Below are positions 14,745-23,947 of a DNA stretch of 44,897 bases, piece after piece. Numbering within the stretch: the stretch's first letter is position 1; the number at the start of each line of letters is the position of its first letter. The translations under genes and the position numbers were made by a program. Source of the DNA: Actinomycetota bacterium. Lineage in GTDB: Bacteria; Actinomycetota; Acidimicrobiia; Acidimicrobiales; Ilumatobacteraceae. The stretch spans positions 1 through 44,897 of the forward strand of contig SYCI01000163.1 of the NCBI GenBank assembly GCA_005787035.1, in the 5' to 3' direction. The notes beneath the pieces were generated by a model. It made no database searches and had not been told where the DNA came from. It saw only the letters and a list, made by a program, of their open reading frames with translations.

Positions 14745-17700
14745 TCAGGAACCGGTGACGGACTTCTCGGTCACGACCTTGGAGGATCCACCCGGCTGCA
14801 TGCTCACACCGAGCAGGCAATCACCGGCTTCCATGGTCCGCTTCTGGTGACTCACGATCAGGAGTTGGGCTTCCTGACGGAACTCCTTGATCAGACCGAG
14901 GAAGCGATGCAGGTTGACGTCGTCGAGGGCCGCCTCGACTTCGTCCATCACGTAGAACGGCGACGGACGACTCCGGAAGACGGCGAAGAGGAACGCCAGC
15001 GCCGTGAGGCTTCGCTCACCACCCGACAGCAGGCTCAACTTCTTCACGTTCTTGCCACCAGGTTTGGCTTCGACCTCGATACCCGTCTCCAGCAGGTCGT
15101 CGGGGTTGGTCAGCACGAGTCGGCCGCTGCCACCCGGGAAGAGCAAACCGAACAACTGCGTGAAGTTGGTACTCACGTCGGCGTAGGCCGCGGCGAAGAC
15201 CTGCTGGATCTCATTGTCGATCGCCGCGATCACCCGGGTCAGTTCGCGACGTGTGTTGCGGACGTCCTCGAGTTGGGCTTCGAGGAACGTGTGACGCTCC
15301 TGGAGTTCGGTGAACTCCTGCAAGGCGAGCGGGTTGATCGGCCCCATGAGTCGGAGTTCGCGTTCGAGGTCGCGCACGCGAGCTGGCGCGCTGATCCCCT
15401 CGGGTAGCTCGGGCATCTCGGCGACTTCGGCCACCTCGGGCTCCACGTCGAGGTCGCGACGCAACATCTCGACCGTGCCCTCGAGACGGAGTTTCACCTC
15501 GGCCTCGTCGACCTCGTTGCGGCGCGAAACTTCGCGGAGCTCCTCGAGTTCGCGCTCGGAGGCCGAACGTGAGCGACGCATCTCGTCGAGTCGACCGGCG
15601 AGAGAGCGCACTTCATCGCTCTGCCGACGACGGCGCTCGTGAAGATCGGCGAGGCGGGCCTCGATGGTCTGCCGGTGGGCCTCGACGATGGTCGACAGAC
15701 GTTCGGTCGCGAGAAGGATCCGTTCGATGCGTTCACGATGTCCGGCAACTTGCGCACGCGCCTCGGCATCGGATTCGAGACGGCGTTCCACATCGGCCAA
15801 TCGGTCCTCGAGGAACTGCTTGCGCTCGAGCAAGCCGGCCGAACGAACTTCGAGATCCCGCCGCCGACCGACGAGTAGCGCGGCTTTGGCCTCCATCGAT
15901 GCTCGGGCCTCGCCCCGGACGCGCGCCGCCTCGGCTTCGGCTGCTTCCTCGCGTTCCAACGAGGGCATGATCCGGTCGAGTTCGGACACCCGACCACGCT
16001 GACCGACGAGACGCTCCTCGAGTTCGCGGCGGGTGACATCGAGCCCTTCGATCTCCGATGCGTGTTCACGCCGTTCGCTCTGAGCCCGCGCCAACGCCTC
16101 GCCGGCCGCCGTGAACGAAGCGTCGTTGGCGTCGAGTCGCTTCTGAACGTCGAGTTCGACCGCGCGCGCCGACTGCTGAGCCGACGATGCATCGCGCACC
16201 GCCTGCTCCCGACGCGCGAGTTCGGCCCGCGCGGTCTCGGCGCGGGACAGTGCGTCGTCGAGCGCCGACGCCGTGGCGCCGTCGCTTGCGGCTCCGATGC
16301 GCCAACCACTCGAAGTGAAGCGGTCACCTCTCGCCGTGACGGCGATGACCGTCGGGTCGCCGATCACGGCATCGACGGCTGCCGTCCAGTCGTCGACACG
16401 GATCGCCGGAGCGAGCAACGACTGCACCAACTTGGTGACGTCGGCCCGTGACGACCGGACGTGGTCGGCCACCGATTCGGCACCGGCTGGCCGACGCGTC
16501 GGCGCGTCGGGGAAGTTCGCGTCGAGCGACAACACTGCACCCGAAGCATCGGTCGAACGCAGACGCTGCAGGGCCCGCCGCGCTGCGCCGGCGTCGGCCA
16601 CGATGACCGCCGACAACGCCTCACCGAGCGCCGCCTCGACGGCGAGATCCCAACCTTCGTCGATCTGCACCAGATCGAGCAGAGTTCCGACCACACCTTC
16701 GACGTCGCGCAGACGCTCGGCACCGGCCCGCGCCCGCGCACTGTCGAGCGCGAGTTGCAACGCCTCGGCCCGGGCTTGCCAGCGCGACGATTCGGCCGTG
16801 GCTTCGGCTCGCGCGGTCACAGCAGCCTCGTATTCGGCCTCCGCGGTCAGTCGACGGGCCTCGGCTTCGGTGACCTCGGCGACCAGAGGGACTTCGTCGG
16901 ACTGCGCGCGCTCGAGTTGTTCGCGCAGACGCGTGATCTCGACCTCGAGTCGGGCATCTCGTTCGGAGAGGGTCTCGAGACGCGAATTCACCCGACGGAA
17001 TTCGCCCTCGGTCGATTCGAGCGCGGCGCGCAAGGTTCGAAGTTCACCGCGCACTTCAGCGGCCGCGCTCGACGCCGACGCCGGTGACGAGAGGCCGTCG
17101 AACAGCGTGGCGGCCGCGGCGCGTTCGCCTTCGAATGCCGCTTCGTCGTGGGCCAGAGCCTGACCTTCGGGTTCGAGGCGGCCGATCCCGCTCAGGACGT
17201 CGTCGAGTTCGGTCCGGAGTTGCGAGGCATCGGCTTCGAGCGACGCCACGACGCCCGAGTCCATGAGTTGTCCCCGATCGCGTTCGTACGAACGACGTCG
17301 CTCCACGAGAAGCATGGCGATTCCCCGTGCCCGCTCCCGGAGCTGTTCGACGCGCACGAGTTCGTCACTCAGACCGCTGTCGCCGCGGGCGGTGAGTTCG
17401 GCCTCGGCGGCCATGATCGACGTGTCGAGTTCGGACAGCAGACGCCGGAGTTCGGTCTCACGACGGCCCGCTTCGATGCGATCACCGGAGAGAACTTCGA
17501 GTCGACGGCGAAAGCCGGCGATCTCGCGCCCGGCGAGGAAGATTCGCAATGCATTGAGTTCGGCTACGAGGTCGCCGTGCCGACGGGCGGCCTCGGCCTG
17601 TCGTTCGAGCGGTCGCAACTGACGGCGGACCTCGCGCAACAAGTCTTGGACGCGCAGAAGGCTCGCCTCGGTGGCCTCGAGCCGGCGTTCGGATTTCTCC

Positions 17701-18221
17701 TTGCGCTTGCGGTACTTCAGAACACCGGCCGCTTCCTCGATGATCGAACGCCGGTCCTCGGGACGCGCATTGAGTACGGCGTCGATCTGGCCCTGGCTGA
17801 CGATGACGTGTTGCTGGCGACCCACGCCGGCGTCGGACAGGAGTTCCTGCACGTCGAGGAGACGACACTGCACGCCGTTGATCGCGTATTCACTCTCACC
17901 GGTGCGGAACAGCGTGCGGCTGATGCTCACTTCGCTGAATTCGAGGGGCAGGAGTCCGGCCGAGTTGTCGAGGGTGAGGGTCACCTCGGCGCGACCGAGA
18001 GCCGGGCGCTTGGCGGTGCCGGCGAAGATCACGTCGTCCATCTTCTGGCTGCGGACCGAACTCGGCGCCTGGGCACCGAGGACCCACGCGATGGCGTCGA
18101 CGACGTTCGACTTACCCGAACCATTGGGTCCGACGACGACCGTCACCCCTGGTTCGAGGTCCATGACGGTCGTGTCGGCGAAGGACTTGAAGCCTTTGAG
18201 AGTCAGCGTCTTCAGGAACAC
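14745..18221 (-). CDS. smc: Chromosome segregation protein Smc
   Basis: Smc is the large ATPase of condensin, which compacts and separates sister chromosomes. The 1158-residue protein has an N-terminal head with LKGFKSFADTTVMD and Walker A VGPNGSGKSNVVDAI, a Q-loop region VSQGQIDAVL, two long coiled-coil arms, a hinge (roughly 490-650, starting VEGVVGTLLDLVQ), and a C-terminal head with signature LSLLSGGERSLTALA and Walker B FYVMDEVEAALDD. The GTG start is preceded by TAGGGT 9 bases upstream. scpA and scpB are not in the window. It lies between mutM and ftsY in the usual actinobacterial order. Confidence 0.98.
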   Translation of the reverse strand: MFLKTLTLKGFKSFADTTVMDLEPGVTVVVGPNGSGKSNVVDAIAWVLGAQAPSSVRSQKMDDVIFAGTAKRPALGRAEVTLTLDNSAGLLPLEFSEVSISRTLFRTGESEYAINGVQCRLLDVQELLSDAGVGRQQHVIVSQGQIDAVLNARPEDRRSIIEEAAGVLKYRKRKEKSERRLEATEASLLRVQDLLREVRRQLRPLERQAEAARRHGDLVAELNALRIFLAGREIAGFRRRLEVLSGDRIEAGRRETELRRLLSELDTSIMAAEAELTARGDSGLSDELVRVEQLRERARGIAMLLVERRRSYERDRGQLMDSGVVASLEADASQLRTELDDVLSGIGRLEPEGQALAHDEAAFEGERAAAATLFDGLSSPASASSAAAEVRGELRTLRAALESTEGEFRRVNSRLETLSERDARLEVEITRLREQLERAQSDEVPLVAEVTEAEARRLTAEAEYEAAVTARAEATAESSRWQARAEALQLALDSARARAGAERLRDVEGVVGTLLDLVQIDEGWDLAVEAALGEALSAVIVADAGAARRALQRLRSTDASGAVLSLDANFPDAPTRRPAGAESVADHVRSSRADVTKLVQSLLAPAIRVDDWTAAVDAVIGDPTVIAVTARGDRFTSSGWRIGAASDGATASALDDALSRAETARAELARREQAVRDASSAQQSARAVELDVQKRLDANDASFTAAGEALARAQSERREHASEIEGLDVTRRELEERLVGQRGRVSELDRIMPSLEREEAAEAEAARVRGEARASMEAKAALLVGRRRDLEVRSAGLLERKQFLEDRLADVERRLESDAEARAQVAGHRERIERILLATERLSTIVEAHRQTIEARLADLHERRRRQSDEVRSLAGRLDEMRRSRSASERELEELREVSRRNEVDEAEVKLRLEGTVEMLRRDLDVEPEVAEVAEMPELPEGISAPARVRDLERELRLMGPINPLALQEFTELQERHTFLEAQLEDVRNTRRELTRVIAAIDNEIQQVFAAAYADVSTNFTQLFGLLFPGGSGRLVLTNPDDLLETGIEVEAKPGGKNVKKLSLLSGGERSLTALAFLFAVFRSRPSPFYVMDEVEAALDDVNLHRFLGLIKEFRQEAQLLIVSHQKRTMEAGDCLLGVSMQPGGSSKVVTEKSVTGS

Positions 18222-18269
18222 GGTGACTCGACCCTAGTTGATGACCCCAGACGGCGATCGGCTCACCGA

Positions 18270-19106
18270 TCAGCGCTGGCAGACCGGACACCAACTGGTC
18301 GTGCGCCCGGCAACGTTGCGACTGGTGATCCGACCCCGGCCGCACGTGATGCACCTCTGGCCCGAGCGTCCGTAGACCCGATGATGTTCCTGAAACGAAC
18401 CACCCTCCCCCATCAGGTCGACGTATTGCGCATCCGACAGAGTCGATCCGCCGGCGGCGATCGCTTCGGTCAACACGGAGTGAATCGCATCGTGTAGCCG
18501 GGCCGAACGCGGGTACGAAATCCGGTCGGCCGGACACAACGGACCGATACCGCTGCGATGGAGGATCTCGTCTCCGTAGATGTTCCCGATGCCGGCGATC
18601 ATGTGCTGATCGAGGAGCACGGCCTTCACCGCTCGCCGCGTGGATCGCAGCTTTCGCCGCAGGTCGGCGAGGGTCAATTCACCGGCGATGGGGTCGACTC
18701 CTAGCGACATCACATCGGGCACCACCGATGGTTGCGCCGTGGGATCGAACACCACGACCTCGCCGAAGGTTCGCGGGTCGACGAATCGGAGTTCGTCGCC
18801 GCCCTCGAGCAACATCGCGACGTGCGTGTGTGGCGGGCGTTCCGACCCGGCCTCGTCGATCAGGAGTTGACCGCTCATTCGTAGATGAACCATCAGCACG
18901 TCGCCGGTGTCGAGCGGGCACAGAAGGTACTTCCCCTGTCGCTCGGCCCGTTCGGCCGTGGCGCCCTGCAACCGCATCCGGACCTCTTGGGCGCTCGTGC
19001 GTCGCACCGATCGTTCACGACCGATCCACACGTCGTCGATGCGACGGCCGACGAATCGACGGGCGAGGCCGCGCCGGACCGTTTCGACCTCGGGCAACTC
19101 AGGCAC
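18270..19106 (-). CDS. mutM: Formamidopyrimidine-DNA glycosylase
   Basis: MutM/Fpg removes 8-oxoguanine and ring-opened purines and then cleaves the abasic site. The 278-residue form begins with the catalytic PELPEVETVRRGL, so the GTG at 19106 must be the start: Pro becomes residue 1 of the mature enzyme. The 35 extra residues in the track ORF are spurious. HLRMSGQLL, FVDPRTFGEV, GIGNIYGDEIL and the C-terminal zinc finger with CITCGRGR and CPVCQR are present. The start overlaps the end of rnc by 8 bases. Confidence 0.95.
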   Translation of the reverse strand: MPELPEVETVRRGLARRFVGRRIDDVWIGRERSVRRTSAQEVRMRLQGATAERAERQGKYLLCPLDTGDVLMVHLRMSGQLLIDEAGSERPPHTHVAMLLEGGDELRFVDPRTFGEVVVFDPTAQPSVVPDVMSLGVDPIAGELTLADLRRKLRSTRRAVKAVLLDQHMIAGIGNIYGDEILHRSGIGPLCPADRISYPRSARLHDAIHSVLTEAIAAGGSTLSDAQYVDLMGEGGSFQEHHRVYGRSGQRCITCGRGRITSRNVAGRTTSWCPVCQR

Positions 19107-19815
19107 GTTCGATATCGACGCCGCGTTCGACGAGCACCCGCAATGCCGCGGCCGAGGCCTCCTGCAGCGCGACCTTCTTCGAGCGCCCACTTCCTTCACC
19201 CAGTCGTTCACCGTTCACGATCACCGCGGCGCGAAACGTCGGCTCGTGCGCCGCACCCGAGCCGTGAGTCTCGACCTGAGGCGGTCGACCGAATTCACGT
19301 GAGCAGACTCGGATGAGCAGACTCCGCGCATCGAGCTCACCGAGCCGTCGCGCGGCAACGCGCATCGGCTTGGTCACGAGTTTGCGCACGAACGAACGCG
19401 CCCGTGGCACTCCGGCGTCCAGATACACGGCACCGATCAACGCTTCGAGTGCATCGGCGAGGATCGAAGTCTTGCTCGAGCCTCCCGCTCCACGCTCACC
19501 GGCCCCGAGAAGGATCCACCGACCCAAGTCGATCCGCTCGGCCATGGCGGCCAAGGCCTCGGCGCTCACCAACGCCTTGCGGAGATCGGTCAGTCGTCCT
19601 TCGTCGAACTCGGGATACTTGGAGATCACGAGATCGGCGACCACCCACCCGAGCACGGCATCGCCGAGGAACTCGAGTCGCTCGTTCGAAGGTGCCCCAC
19701 CGTTCTCGGCGCACCACGATCGGTGGGCCATGGCCCGATCGAGAAGCGTCGGATCGGCGAACGTCCGACCGGTCAGCGCCGACCACCACTCGTGGACGTC
19801 GGCGAACTCGGTCAT
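19099..19815 (-). CDS. rnc: Ribonuclease III
   Basis: RNase III cuts double-stranded RNA and processes the rRNA precursor. The 238-residue protein carries the signature NERLEFLGDAVLGWVV (44-59), a second acidic segment ILADALEALIGAVYLDAG that completes the metal site, and a C-terminal double-stranded RNA-binding domain (about 160-235, PTFRAAVIVNGERLGEGSGRSKKVALQEAS). Its ATG lies 16 bases after the acpP stop. The acpP-rnc-mutM-smc order is widely conserved. Confidence 0.96.
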   Translation of the reverse strand: MTEFADVHEWWSALTGRTFADPTLLDRAMAHRSWCAENGGAPSNERLEFLGDAVLGWVVADLVISKYPEFDEGRLTDLRKALVSAEALAAMAERIDLGRWILLGAGERGAGGSSKTSILADALEALIGAVYLDAGVPRARSFVRKLVTKPMRVAARRLGELDARSLLIRVCSREFGRPPQVETHGSGAAHEPTFRAAVIVNGERLGEGSGRSKKVALQEASAAALRVLVERGVDIERA

Positions 19816-19831
19816 GACCCCGACCGGAGAA

Positions 19832-20128
19832 TCAGCGGGCTTGGAGTTGGGAATGGACGAAGTCGACGGCGTCGCGCACGGTCTTCAGATCGGCGAGGTC
19901 TTCGTCTTCGATCCGGAAGCCGACGGTCCGTTCGCTCAACTCCTCCTCGAGCGCCTCGACCAATTCGACGAGGGCGAGGGAATCGGCCCCGAGATCGTCC
20001 TTGAACGACTTGCCTTCGGTGATCGCCTCCGGGTCGAGTTCGAGGATGTCGACCAACAGGTCGCGCACGATCGTGAAGATCTGGTCCCGGTCGAGCGGAT
20101 CCGGGACGACGTGGGTTTCAGCAGGCAC
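19832..20128 (-). CDS. acpP: Acyl carrier protein
   Basis: AcpP carries growing fatty acyl chains on a phosphopantetheine arm. The 98-residue form has the attachment serine in LGADSLALVELVEALEEEL (Ser50) and acidic helices typical of the family. The N-terminus is about 15 residues longer than the 77-80 residues usual for the family. The GTG at 20128 is fixed by GGAGGAATC just upstream; the 167-residue track ORF extends into the intergenic region and plsX. plsX lies immediately upstream on the same strand. Confidence 0.93.
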   Translation of the reverse strand: MPAETHVVPDPLDRDQIFTIVRDLLVDILELDPEAITEGKSFKDDLGADSLALVELVEALEEELSERTVGFRIEDEDLADLKTVRDAVDFVHSQLQAR

Positions 20129-20184
20129 GATTCCTCCGATGGGTCGGACCGACCACGAGTCGGTGACGACGATCGTCTCGAAAT

Positions 20185-21183
20185 CTACTCCGACGCCGAG
20201 TCGGTATCGGGTAGCGGCGCGGCGGCGATGGCCCGTCGGATCTCGTCGACCATGCCGTGTTCGACCATGTCGGCGGCCACCTTGATCGCGTTCACGATGG
20301 CTCGCGCCGACGACGACCCGTGCGAGATGATGCACACACCGTCCACACCGAGCAGGACGGCCCCACCGGTGGAATCCGGATCGACCGCGTCGTAGAGCGG
20401 AAGAAGCGCCGGCAACAGAACGTCGGCGTGCGGCTTGTACTCGGGTTTGGAGGAGAACGCCGCGAGGAGCGCTCGCACGAGGGTGCGCATTCCGCCCTCC
20501 AGGGTCTTCAGCACCACGTTGCCGGTGAAGCCGTCGGTCACCACCACGTCGACGTCGTCGGTCATGACGTCGCGACCTTCGACGTTGCCGATGAAGTTGA
20601 TCCCGCCGGCCCGCGAGAGAAGTTCGTAGGCCTCCTTGCGGAGCGTGTCGCCCTTACCGGGCTCCTCACCGATCGAGAGCAGCCCGACTCGCGGCGACGC
20701 CACACCGAAGCGGTGCTTCGAATACACCGAGCCCATCTGAGCGAACTGCACGAGCCACTCGGGCTGCACCTCGGCATTGGCCCCGGCATCGATCAGAACC
20801 GTCGGCGACCCACCGGGAACCGGGATGGGTGTGGCAATGGCCGGCCGGCTGACACCTTTGATGCGACCCATTCGAAGCAAGGCCGACGCCATGGTGGCTC
20901 CGGTGTTACCGGCTGACACCATGGCCGACGCGCGTCCGTCGCGGACGGCTTCGGCGGCCCGCACGAGCGTCGAATCCTTCTTGGTACGCACCGACTTGGC
21001 CGGATCGTCGTCCATGGCGATCACTTCGGACGCCACGAACAGCGGCAGATCTCCCCCACCTTGGAGACCCTCGGGTCCGACCAGAGCGACGGGAAAACCG
21101 AGACGCGATGCTTCGAGAGCACCAGCCAGGATCTCGTCGGGGGCGCGGTCGCCGCCCATGGCGTCGACCGCGATGGGCAACAT
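20185..21183 (-). CDS. plsX: Phosphate acyltransferase PlsX
   Basis: PlsX converts acyl-ACP to acyl-phosphate, the first committed step of phospholipid synthesis via PlsY. The 332-residue protein begins MLPIAVDAMGGDRAPDEI and contains SMVSAGNTGATMASALLRMGRIKGVSRPAIAT, LIDAGAN, GLLSIGEEPGKG, FIGNVEGRD and DGFTGNVVLKTLEG. The ATG at 21183 is chosen because the family starts at this AVDAMGGD segment; the 69 extra residues in the track ORF overlap rpmF. The rpmF-plsX-acpP order is typical. Confidence 0.96.
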   Translation of the reverse strand: MLPIAVDAMGGDRAPDEILAGALEASRLGFPVALVGPEGLQGGGDLPLFVASEVIAMDDDPAKSVRTKKDSTLVRAAEAVRDGRASAMVSAGNTGATMASALLRMGRIKGVSRPAIATPIPVPGGSPTVLIDAGANAEVQPEWLVQFAQMGSVYSKHRFGVASPRVGLLSIGEEPGKGDTLRKEAYELLSRAGGINFIGNVEGRDVMTDDVDVVVTDGFTGNVVLKTLEGGMRTLVRALLAAFSSKPEYKPHADVLLPALLPLYDAVDPDSTGGAVLLGVDGVCIISHGSSSARAIVNAIKVAADMVEHGMVDEIRRAIAAAPLPDTDSASE

Positions 21184-21202
21184 CACGCCGATTGAGGGGT
21201 GA

Positions 21203-21385
21203 TCAGGCGTCGACTTCGACGACCACGCGGTTCTTGTACCAACCGCAGGCACCGCACACCGTGTGCGGGATCTTGGCCGCGCCACAACGCGGGCACAGGC
21301 TGCGCGAGGGCGAGCCGAGCTTCCACGCGCCAGCGCGGTGGCTACGGGTCTTCGACTTGGACTTCTTCTTCTTGGGAACGGCCAC
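21203..21385 (-). CDS. rpmF: 50S ribosomal protein L32 (zinc-binding form)
   Basis: The 60-residue protein MAVPKKKKSKSKTRSHRAG is L32 of the large subunit. It keeps all four cysteines of the zinc ribbon (CPRC 31-34, CGAC 44-47), so it is the zinc-dependent (C+) form. GAGGAG stands 7 bases before the ATG. It follows the DUF177 gene, a pairing seen in most bacteria. Confidence 0.97.
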   Translation of the reverse strand: MAVPKKKKSKSKTRSHRAGAWKLGSPSRSLCPRCGAAKIPHTVCGACGWYKNRVVVEVDA

Positions 21386-21467
21386 GGCACTCTCCTCGTA
21401 ACAGCCCCCGAAGGCTACCGGTGGACCCGGTCAAGCCCACCCTGGACCGAGGTTCGACCACCCCGAC

Positions 21468-21980
21468 TCAGTCGGGCAGTTGGTCTCGCAAGGCGTCGAG
21501 GGCGGCCCACCGAGGGTCGAGCGTCTCGATCACACACGAGCACGAGCCGGTGTTGAGGTCGATCCCACAGGAGGGGCAGAGCCCCCGACAATCGGGCCGG
21601 CACACCGGGGTGTCGGGCAGATCGAGCAGGACGGACTCCCGAACCATGGGCTTCAGATCGATCTGATCGTTCTCGATAGGGAAGGCGTCGGGATCGGTCA
21701 GGGTCTGTTGATAGAGCTCGCGAAGCGGCACGTCGAGGCGTCCGACGACCGGCGCCAGACAACGGCGACACTCACCGTGGAACTCCACCCGGACGTCACC
21801 TTCCACCACGACGCCGTCGGAGAGACTCGAACAGACGAGTTCGATCTCGACCGGTGCATCGGGAACGAGACGCGGATCGTCGAGCCCGACCACCGCGGCC
21901 TCGACTTCGAGTGAGATCGGTTTCTCGGTCCCGGGACGGCGGAGCAACTCGAGTGCGTTGACCAACAGCGGGTTCTTCAC
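21468..21980 (-). CDS. DUF177 (YceD) family protein
   Basis: YceD-family proteins are linked to 23S rRNA accumulation and lie upstream of rpmF in most bacteria, as here. The 170-residue protein has a CRRC pair (71-74) and a C-terminal set of cysteines CRPDCRGLCPSCG (127-139), probably a metal site, followed by DPRWAALDALRDQL, the characteristic family ending. The GTG at 21980 has GGTGAAGGTC upstream. The exact biochemical role is not known. Confidence 0.9.
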   Translation of the reverse strand: MKNPLLVNALELLRRPGTEKPISLEVEAAVVGLDDPRLVPDAPVEIELVCSSLSDGVVVEGDVRVEFHGECRRCLAPVVGRLDVPLRELYQQTLTDPDAFPIENDQIDLKPMVRESVLLDLPDTPVCRPDCRGLCPSCGIDLNTGSCSCVIETLDPRWAALDALRDQLPD

Positions 21981-21998
21981 GAGACCTTCACCGCCTCG

Positions 21999-22625
21999 TC
22001 AACGACTGGAAGTGTTGTCCTGATCGAAGAACGCGTTCGACGTATCGTCGGGATTCTCGTCGTAGCCCGCATCGGCGTACATGTCGGGGAGGTTCTCCTC
22101 GTCCGCCCGATGAGATCCGATCGCGAGGCGGCGCCGGCCGGTGGCCACGGTCTTGGACAACTTGTCGAGAAGGATCTCGAACGACGCCAGGCGCTGGTCG
22201 AGGAAGTCCTCGGTCTCGTATTTGAGACGACGAGCGTCGTCCTCGGCGGCTTCGATGATCTGGCGGGCCCGCTGCTCGGCGGCCCGAACCACCTCGGCCC
22301 GCTGCACGAAGCGTTCGGCCTGAACCTTGGCGGCATCGATGATCTCGTCGGCCTCGCGCCGGGTCCGCGCGATGAACTCGTCGCGCTCCTTCATCATCAT
22401 GCGCGCCTCGCGCAACTCACTCGGAAGTCGCTGGAGTGCCGTTTCGAGGAGATCGAGCATCTCGTCGCGGTCGATCTTGGGTGACGCCGACAGGGGCATG
22501 TTGGGTGCCGTGGCGATGATGTCGACCGCACGCCGTAGGAGCACGCCCGAGTCACCGAGATCGAGTTCGGCCGCCCGGTCGTACGAACCGGTGTCGTCGT
22601 CGAAGTCGTCGAATGTGGTGTTCAT
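21999..22625 (-). CDS. Coiled-coil DivIVA-like / cell-division-associated protein
   Basis: The 208-residue acidic protein has a long helical region rich in Glu/Arg/Ala (about 50-165: LLETALQRLPSELREARMMMKERDEFIARTRREADEII..) that should form a coiled coil. In Actinomycetota the gene between coaD and DUF177 (Rv2927c type) encodes a DivIVA-like protein. The resemblance is structural, so the septum or polar-growth role is inference. It ends in a disordered acidic tail. I use the ATG at 22625, with AGGA upstream; the 59 preceding residues in the track ORF mirror coaD. Confidence 0.75.
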   Translation of the reverse strand: MNTTFDDFDDDTGSYDRAAELDLGDSGVLLRRAVDIIATAPNMPLSASPKIDRDEMLDLLETALQRLPSELREARMMMKERDEFIARTRREADEIIDAAKVQAERFVQRAEVVRAAEQRARQIIEAAEDDARRLKYETEDFLDQRLASFEILLDKLSKTVATGRRRLAIGSHRADEENLPDMYADAGYDENPDDTSNAFFDQDNTSSR

Positions 22626-22647
22626 AAGAAATCCTGACCCGCCCGGC

Positions 22648-23148
22648 TCATGACCGGTTCCCCAAGATAGCCCTGATCGACTCGGCGATCGGGGCAGGGA
22701 CCATGTGGTCCACCCGACCTCCGTGCTGGGCGATCTCGCGGATGAAACGACTGCTGATGAACGAATACTCGGGCCGACACGGCAGGTACACCGTTCGTAC
22801 ACCCGAAACCGAATGGTTGGTGTGAGCCATCTGTTGCTCGACTTCGAAATCGGCCGCCGTGCGCAGACCCTTCACGATGAACGATGCGCCGACCCTCGAA
22901 GCCGCGTCGATGGCGAGCCCCGGATGCGCCTCCACCCTGACCGTCGGGAGATGCGCGACGCTCGCCTCGATCAGTTGGACCCGCGTTGCGAGATCGATCG
23001 AGCCGCTCGGCTTTCCGGGATTGTGCATCGCGGCGATGACGACCGATCCGAAGAGTTCGACCGCCTGTTCGACCACGTCGAGATGCCCGAGGTGGAACGG
23101 ATCGAAACTGCCCGGATAGAGCGTGGTCAGTGCACCACTCGCCGCCAT
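22648..23148 (-). CDS. coaD: Phosphopantetheine adenylyltransferase
   Basis: CoaD makes dephospho-CoA from 4'-phosphopantetheine and ATP, the fourth step of CoA synthesis. The 166-residue protein has the nucleotidyltransferase motif LYPGSFDPFHLGHLD, the KGLRTAADFEVEQQMAHTN segment that binds phosphopantetheine, and the ISSRFIREIA motif. I prefer the ATG at 23148 (MAASGALTTLYPG); a GTG three codons upstream is the track's choice. rsmD lies 18 bases upstream on the same strand. Confidence 0.95.
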   Translation of the reverse strand: MAASGALTTLYPGSFDPFHLGHLDVVEQAVELFGSVVIAAMHNPGKPSGSIDLATRVQLIEASVAHLPTVRVEAHPGLAIDAASRVGASFIVKGLRTAADFEVEQQMAHTNHSVSGVRTVYLPCRPEYSFISSRFIREIAQHGGRVDHMVPAPIAESIRAILGNRS

Positions 23149-23166
23149 GGCGAACACGGTACCGGT

Positions 23167-23706
23167 TCAGTCGGTGCTCGAACGTCGCAAGAAGGTCACC
23201 CAGGCCCGGCCGTAACGCTTGGCGCGGACGATCTCCCACCCGATCGAGGGTGACAATTCCCGGCCACTTTCGGCCACGACGAGCGCACCGGGGGCCAGAC
23301 ACGGTGCGATCAGGTCGAGCAGACGACCCCATTCGTCGAAGCCGTACGGCGGATCGGCCAGGACGAGATCGAACTGCCGCAATCCGGCGAGAAGCGTCGG
23401 GACGTCGCCGGCGAGAACGCTCGATCGATCGGAGACACCCAGATGTGAGATGTTCGACCGGATCGCCTCGAGAGCCCGTCGATCGCGCTCGACGAAGGTG
23501 CATCGGGCGGCCCCACGCGACAGCGCTTCGATGCCGAGCGCACCACTACCCGCGTAGAGATCGGCCACGTTGGACCCATCGATTGCTCCGAGGCTGTTCA
23601 GCGCATTGAAGAGTGCCTCACGTGCCCGGTCGGTGGTCGGTCGGGTCGCGTCGCCTTCAGGGGCCTTGATGGCTCGTCCACGAAGACTTCCGGCCACCAC
23701 GCGCAC
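23167..23706 (-). CDS. rsmD: 16S rRNA (guanine966-N2)-methyltransferase
   Basis: RsmD methylates G966 in the 30S P-site. The 179-residue Rossmann enzyme starts MRVVAGSLRGRAIKAPEGDATRPTTDRAREALFNAL and shows the SAM loop DLYAGSGALGIEALSRGA and the catalytic ADPPYGFDEW. The GTG start is preceded by TAGCAT and 6 bases, so the rsmD-coaD transcript probably begins at the start codon. It is divergent from a small zinc-ribbon gene. Confidence 0.94.
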   Translation of the reverse strand: MRVVAGSLRGRAIKAPEGDATRPTTDRAREALFNALNSLGAIDGSNVADLYAGSGALGIEALSRGAARCTFVERDRRALEAIRSNISHLGVSDRSSVLAGDVPTLLAGLRQFDLVLADPPYGFDEWGRLLDLIAPCLAPGALVVAESGRELSPSIGWEIVRAKRYGRAWVTFLRRSSTD

Positions 23707-23712
23707 ATCGCC

Positions 23713-23718
23713 ATGCTA
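23713..23718 (-). promoter_or_regulatory. -10 element, leaderless rsmD
   Basis: On the minus strand TAGCAT is followed by GGCGAT and the GTG of rsmD. No ribosome binding site is present. Confidence 0.6.
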
Positions 23719-23745
23719 CGAGTCGCCTCGGGGCAGACTGCTCAT

Positions 23746-23907
23746 GTGGAACCCGAAGCCGAAATCGTCTGCGTCGATTGCGGCGGTCGGTGCTTTCTCA
23801 TCACACATCCGCGCGAGGACGGCACGTGGCTTCCCGGCGACGTGGTCGCGTACCGCTGCCGCGATTGTCTCGACCGCTGGGACCTCGTCCTACCCGACGA
23901 GGAGTGA
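23746..23907 (+). CDS. Small zinc-ribbon protein
   Basis: This acidic protein of 53 residues has two cysteine pairs, CVDCGGRC (9-16) and CRDC (38-41), around a PGDVVAYRC core, consistent with a zinc ribbon. I do not know its partner. I prefer the GTG at 23746, where the conserved-looking part begins and where CAGACT stands 6 bases upstream in the leaderless geometry; the ATG at 23713 would overlap the rsmD promoter box. It stands alone, divergent from rsmD and convergent with the DUF2079 gene. Confidence 0.6.
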   Translation: MEPEAEIVCVDCGGRCFLITHPREDGTWLPGDVVAYRCRDCLDRWDLVLPDEE

Positions 23908-23947
23908 GCGGCAAGGACTGCCAACGCCGTCCGCCGACTCCCATCCG

